NCBI GenBank assembly: GCA_031772625.1
Contig: CM062818.1
Span: 1,680,942,167-1,681,006,166, forward strand
Direction: 5' to 3'
Length of the DNA: 64,000 nucleotides
Origin: Pinus tabuliformis
Lineage: Eukaryota > Streptophyta > Pinopsida > Pinales > Pinaceae
Shown here: piece by piece, positions 59,528 through 64,000 of the stretch
Layout of the letters: the number at the start of each line of letters is the position of its first letter
How positions within the stretch are numbered: the stretch's first letter is position 1
Notes under the pieces: model-generated
What the model was told of the DNA's origin: nothing
Seen by the model: only the letters and a program-made list of their open reading frames with translations
The model's database searches: none
Position numbers and translations under genes: made by a program

Positions 59528-60904
59528 ATAGGAAGTGACAAAGCACAAATATCAATCCAATCCCACGAATACACCCATGGTGATTTGGAAAGGAGGGGCC
59601 ATAAAAATCTTCTCAGTCTCCAAAAATCAAATCAAATCAAGTTGTAATCCCAACTGAGTCATATTAGTAATATCTTTAAAGCGTCAAGATAGATGGCATG
59701 GATATGAGTCCCTCAATGATTTAAGGACACTAGCATTATTAGTTATGCAAGAAGACATTTATGGAGCTGAAGGGTAGAGAAATTTTCTTCCCTTTCTCAT
59801 ATGATGGAGACCATCTCACCCGGTATAGACATTCAATTGAACATTCCCCTCATCAATATATATATGAGAACTCTCCAAGTCTTCATCACCCTGTCCTCCT
59901 TTGAAAGCTCTATTAGTCATTCCCTTCCTTCTTAGTGGTGAATTTCTTGGAGCTTGGCTGCTGAAATTTGTCTTTTCCTACTCTCGACATCTAAATGTTT
60001 CTAATGGAGAGTTGTGTATCATGACCCCTACCCAACAACTATTGGAGGTGTGGGGTAGGTGCATCTTGTGTGAATTCTTTTTCATTGGAATTGTCAATAA
60101 TGAAAGCCACCCTCTGTGAATCCATTAAGAAATTAGAGACATAGAGAACCTGAGTCAAGTCTAAGCACAGTGAGACAACAAAGCCAACAAATGCCTTAAG
60201 AGGGCATATCTCTATTGTTTGAGACCTACTTGACCACTTGGAAAATCATGTGAATCTCCCTCCATGGGAAGCACTCTCAGAAAGCTCTGTTAGTCAAAAC
60301 ACATAATTGTATCTTGAGAGAAGACCAACACCGCCAACCAGGATGACACATACACCAGGTCAAAATGATTTAAAGTCTCTAGTTAATATATGCTTTATAT
60401 ATGTTTTCTATTGTTAGAACAATTTATACCTGCAATCTTTGGAGAAGAACTATAGTATGTTTGGATTTCATCATTTTTGGAACACTTCGTTTCGTGTTTT
60501 CTATATTTATAGCTCTATATGGAAATAAAATGTATTGAGGTTCTATAGGGAAAACTGTAGCCATTTTTCTAATTAATATAAATTTTAAGTCCTCATTATC
60601 ATTATGAAAAAGAGATTAAGTCATAGAAAAAAGTTAATTAAGATAAGTTATCAAAATCTAATGCTAAGTTGATTGTAGAGGACATTGTGTCTCTCATGAG
60701 ACATTACTTTTATGTACCTAATTACCACATGCATTTAATAATCATATAAACCAATGTTGTGAGACTCAACAAAGATCTGTGAGTTTTTCCGAGTTCATCT
60801 TAAAATGTCTACTCCGTGAAAACTCACCTACAAACTGAAATTCTCCAAATTTGGTGAAACTTACCCAAAACTCAACATACCCTGTTGTTTTTTTTGGAAC
60901 AAAG
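59528..60904. other. Spacer between the 560-bp repeats
   Basis: AT-rich; short frames only, none convincing. Confidence 0.5.
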
Positions 60905-61465
60905 TAATGTTCATGGTATAACTAATCTAGAAGCCAAAATACACTAAAGGGATAGAAACCAAAGGAGTATTCTCACCTCAAGTCTTTAGGACATCACCTA
61001 ATGCCCTTTGTTTAATCAAAGGCCAACTCCCAACAACAATAACACTCCACCCTTCAAATTGTTTCCACCAAACCTCAAGCATTGCCTAGCAAACAACAAT
61101 GTGAAAATAGATAGCCTTTGAATAGGAAAGGATCAACCCTCCATGGGAAACTACCCCCTTCTTCCCTTATAAGCAGTCAAAGCAGGAACACATGTACTAG
61201 ACATCAAAGCAAAGAAACACCTTGTATAACAAATTAGCTTTACTGTATAATATAGATAAATTTGAGACTCAACCAAAATAATTTGAGCATTGAAACTAGA
61301 TCTACATCCCACCTCTTCTCATCTAGCAAGCATTTTCCAAAGCGCAACATTACTTCTATAGCCCTTCCACAAATCCTCTACCTTTCAAGTTAAAATACAT
61401 CTGAACTCCATAGCAAATGAAATGGTTAATCAAGGAGCTCTTGAATCAAAATCCAAGCTATATAA
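60905..61465. repeat. 560-bp direct repeat, copy 2
   Basis: See copy 1; the offset is about 1.94 kb. It lies just upstream of the LTR-like sequence of element D and may be part of that LTR. Confidence 0.85.
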
Positions 61466-62490
61466 CTATTATAGACATATTTGGGCACTACAACCCCAAA
61501 CACATATGTCCATAAAACCAAGGGCTTCCAAGTCCCTAAAAGTGTTGTTTCATACCATAAAGGAGCAAGGTCAGTTGATTACATCATCTCCCGGAAGTTC
61601 TCCATGAAAAACTACTCAGAACTGGTCAAAACTAGACCATACAGACTGCTCAATGCTAAGGGTGCAATGCATCTCACCTGCCACATGCAAAAAGTGCGAT
61701 GCATACTAGAAAGGCCTTCTGTAGGGTGCAATGAGTGAGAGCAGACAAATGGCAGAAGCAGTTTGCTAGGTGGAGACCCTGAGGATCTTCTAGAAGCTTC
61801 TCATTTGACACTTGCCTCTCTGAATTCTCCCAGGGATGAGTACGAGATCATGAAATCTCCAAGTGGAACCAAGAACTATCAGAGAGATGACACTAATCAA
61901 AATCCCAGAAGCTGACTCACCCCCCTGCAAACATCTATATATGGATCCCTCATCCTAAAGATCCAAAGGCTGGAATCTTGTATTTTGTAAGAAAGTGTTG
62001 TTGGTTTCTCTGTGTAACATTGTTGGGTGATCTAAGCTTTTCATGAGGTGAAGAGGGTTTTCATGCTGGGAGGATGGTGCTAGGTCAGACCAATGGGTTG
62101 TAATCCTCTCTTCTACTACTTCTATCAATAAATCTATTTGATTTTTCCTCCATATTCTTGTATATATTTGAATCTTGTATTGATATATGCATTAGTATGG
62201 TTAATATACATCTGATCCTATATTGTTTATGGTTATAGATCTTTATGCTTTGATGGTATTATGCTGCTTTGACTCTACAGGTGCTCTTTGAAGCGGGACA
62301 AGTAAGGAAGGAGTGGTGAAGTTCTGTCAAATGAGAAAGGAAACAAGAAAGGAGCCAAGCGAAAGACTGAGGTTGGTACTCTCTGCTTCTTTCTCATCTA
62401 TCTCTCATAAAGGAAAACACAAGTGACTTTAGTTTGTTTGTTTCTAAGATAGCTACCCGTCTTAGTGGGACTAACAGCTCTGAATGGACA
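61466..62490 (+). repeat. 3' portion of an LTR of Ty3/gypsy element D (left limit unknown)
   Basis: A TATA-like TCTATATATGG at 61938, an AATAAA signal near 62127 and a T-rich stretch precede a primer-binding site at 62513. Promoter, polyadenylation signal and then primer site is the order of an LTR U3-R-U5 end. The CA at 62490 (GGACA) is a tentative end; the start is not identified. Confidence 0.45.
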
Positions 62491-62512
62491 CTAGCTTTCC
62501 CGATAAAAAAAA

Positions 62513-62530
62513 TGGCGACTTTGCTGGGGA
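62513..62530 (+). other. Primer-binding site of element D (tRNA-Arg type)
   Basis: TGGCGACTTTGCTGGGGA matches 16 of 18 positions of the tRNA-Arg(ACG) complement as I recall it, a primer used by Ogre/Tat-type elements. Both differences are C-to-T. Confidence 0.65.
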
Positions 62531-64000
62531 GCAAATAGCTTGTTTGCTTGTTCATACTTGTTTGCTTTATAAACTACAGACGGAGCCTGAAGTTAAGCCA
62601 GCGAGCCTTCGAACTATATTTTCTATGCAAGTGCAAAGTAGATCAATGCTGCTTTAGTCCATCTCCGGGTTTTGTTTATAAACTAAACAACTGACTTGCA
62701 AACATCTTAAGTGCCCTGGTGGTAGCTCAAGTAACCTCATTAGATCAACCCCTATACTTTTTGTTTACTGCCTATCATTAGCCCAGCCTAAATCCCTGAA
62801 CTAAGCTGCAAATTGTGACCAAAGACCAAGTGAAAGTCTCGTCCCTGGATCATCGCACTGTCTCCTTTTGACATTCTAGATGCATCGCACCTCCCGTGTG
62901 CAGTAGGTGGGATGCATCCCTGTTTCCCTGTGTTACAGGTGCGATGATAAGACTATTTATGCCTCTAGATTTTGGTTTTTCTTCATTGTCTTCAGCTTTA
63001 TTAAGGAGTTTTGCTGTCTGTGATCAGTATACCACTATTGAAACTCCCTTCCTTTGCATTATTCAGCCTCCATTGTACAAAGAATTGTGAATGTTTTTAT
63101 GTATTTTTCGCCATTTACAGTTCTCCTTTACAAAAAAGTAGCTTAATCGAACTGTTGTCTTTTGATTTGAAAGTGTCGCAAGTATTGTTTTCAGTCAAAG
63201 AAAAGAACCCTACTCTTTTTTATGGTTGATTACACTGTTACTCTCGTATTTGATTTGAATTAATAGTATTTCAAGTGTCTAAAGCAGTTTTCAAATTGAA
63301 GTTGAAAGTGTTGCTCTTAGCATTCCTTTTGTTTTTTAAATTCGAATTCGCAAAGAGTCGTCTTAGCCTTCCTTTCGTTTTTTGAATTCGAAATCGCAAA
63401 GTAGTCTTCCTTTCATTTTTTGAATTCGAAATTGCAAAGTGTCGTCTTAGTCTTCCTTTCGTTTTTTGAGTTTGAAATCGCAAAGTGTCATCTTGTCTTC
63501 CTTTCGTCTTTTGAAGAGAAAATTGTTAGTATTGTCGCTTCGAGAGAAAAGATAGTTTAGATTTGTACTTAGCATTCTTTTTGTCACTCACACATTAAGA
63601 AAGCGAAAAAAAATACATGCATGTGCATTTGCATTTAGACTGCTTGTCGATTTTGATTTAGGACAGTGCATCTAGTGTGTGCTTTTTGCTCTATGTTGAA
63701 AGAATTTCGCTTCTCTTTGCTTAGTAGCTATGATTTTCATTGTGAAAAGAAGAGTAAACCACTGTTTATCATCTTAGATTGTATATTTAGGAATTGTATA
63801 TCTACATCATGCGGTGAACCTTAAAGGCAAACCTCTCAAGAAAGATCAATTGTAAAATAAATTTAATGAACATAAAAACGCTTTGGAACCTAACACACAA
63901 CATTTAGAAGTCTAGGCTAGAGACGTATTCTGGCGTCGTAAAGCCTGGTAACTATCGTTTTCATCGTAGGTTGGGTGATTCCTCCTCTTTGAGACGACAA
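62531..64000 (+). other. Leader of element D, continuing beyond the window
   Basis: 1.5 kb with no long reading frame. It contains a short tandem repeat at 63321-63519. A long leader after a tRNA-Arg primer site fits Ogre/Tat elements, but the coding part is outside the window. Confidence 0.45.
63321..63519. repeat. 38-48-bp tandem repeat, about 4.5 copies
   Basis: Units at about 63321, 63370, 63408, 63454 and 63500 share CTTCCTTTCGTTTTTTGAAT and CGCAAAG. Confidence 0.85.

Noticed and set aside
63271..63483. Basic repeat protein on the minus strand
   Set aside because: It is a translation of the tandem repeat at 63321-63519.

Overview
This is repeat-dominated nuclear DNA from a land plant with a large genome. 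Almost every recognisable feature is a retrotransposon or part of one, and I found no convincing single-copy host gene, tRNA, rRNA or CRISPR array. A gymnosperm-like genome fits the very long LTRs, old nested insertions and a plant L1 carrying an RNase H domain, but that is inference; the sequence itself does not name the species.

Layout. (1) 1-10474, minus strand: an Athila/Tat-like Ty3/gypsy element (called E1). It has a tRNA-Asp-type primer-binding site, gag and pol ORFs in one reading frame separated by a single UAA, and an extra accessory ORF downstream of pol that runs off the left edge. Its pol keeps all the catalytic residues I can see. (2) 11696-18472, minus strand: a full-length but dead L1-type LINE flanked by a perfect 17-bp target-site duplication (TSD), with ORF1 and ORF2 joined by a TAATG stop/start overlap. 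(3) 20417-53374, plus strand: a three-level nest. Copia element B (732-bp LTRs, decayed pol) has element A inserted in its 5' LTR, with the 5-bp TSD TTCCC. Element A is a copia-type element with about 3-kb LTRs that keeps only gag. Its own 5' LTR is interrupted by Ty3/gypsy element G (23962-41517). (4) 53375-64000: AT-rich, mostly non-coding DNA with a decayed coding remnant, a pair of diverged 560-bp direct repeats, and at the right edge the LTR end, a tRNA-Arg-type primer-binding site and the leader of a further Ty3/gypsy element (D).

The most unusual part is element G. Its two 5.2-kb LTRs (TGTTG...CAACA, 5219 and 5225 bp) each contain a long reading frame of about 1,100 codons. The frame is fully open in the 5' LTR and broken by three C-to-T nonsense changes in the 3' LTR. 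Its predicted protein has a globular N-terminal half, a Gln/Lys/Glu-rich stretch, a basic nuclear-localisation-like cluster, a coiled coil and a globular C-terminus. G also has an intact second RNase H placed between protease and RT, while its native RNase H has lost its first catalytic Asp. The accessory ORF of E1 begins about 1 kb past the end of pol and has a similar domain layout, which raises the possibility of a shared accessory-protein family in two Ty3/gypsy lineages.

As a working picture, E1 looks structurally competent apart from its gag/pol stop codon. G, A, B and the LINE are disabled by stops, frameshifts or lost catalytic residues. Element A has no pol and would have needed enzymes from another copia element.
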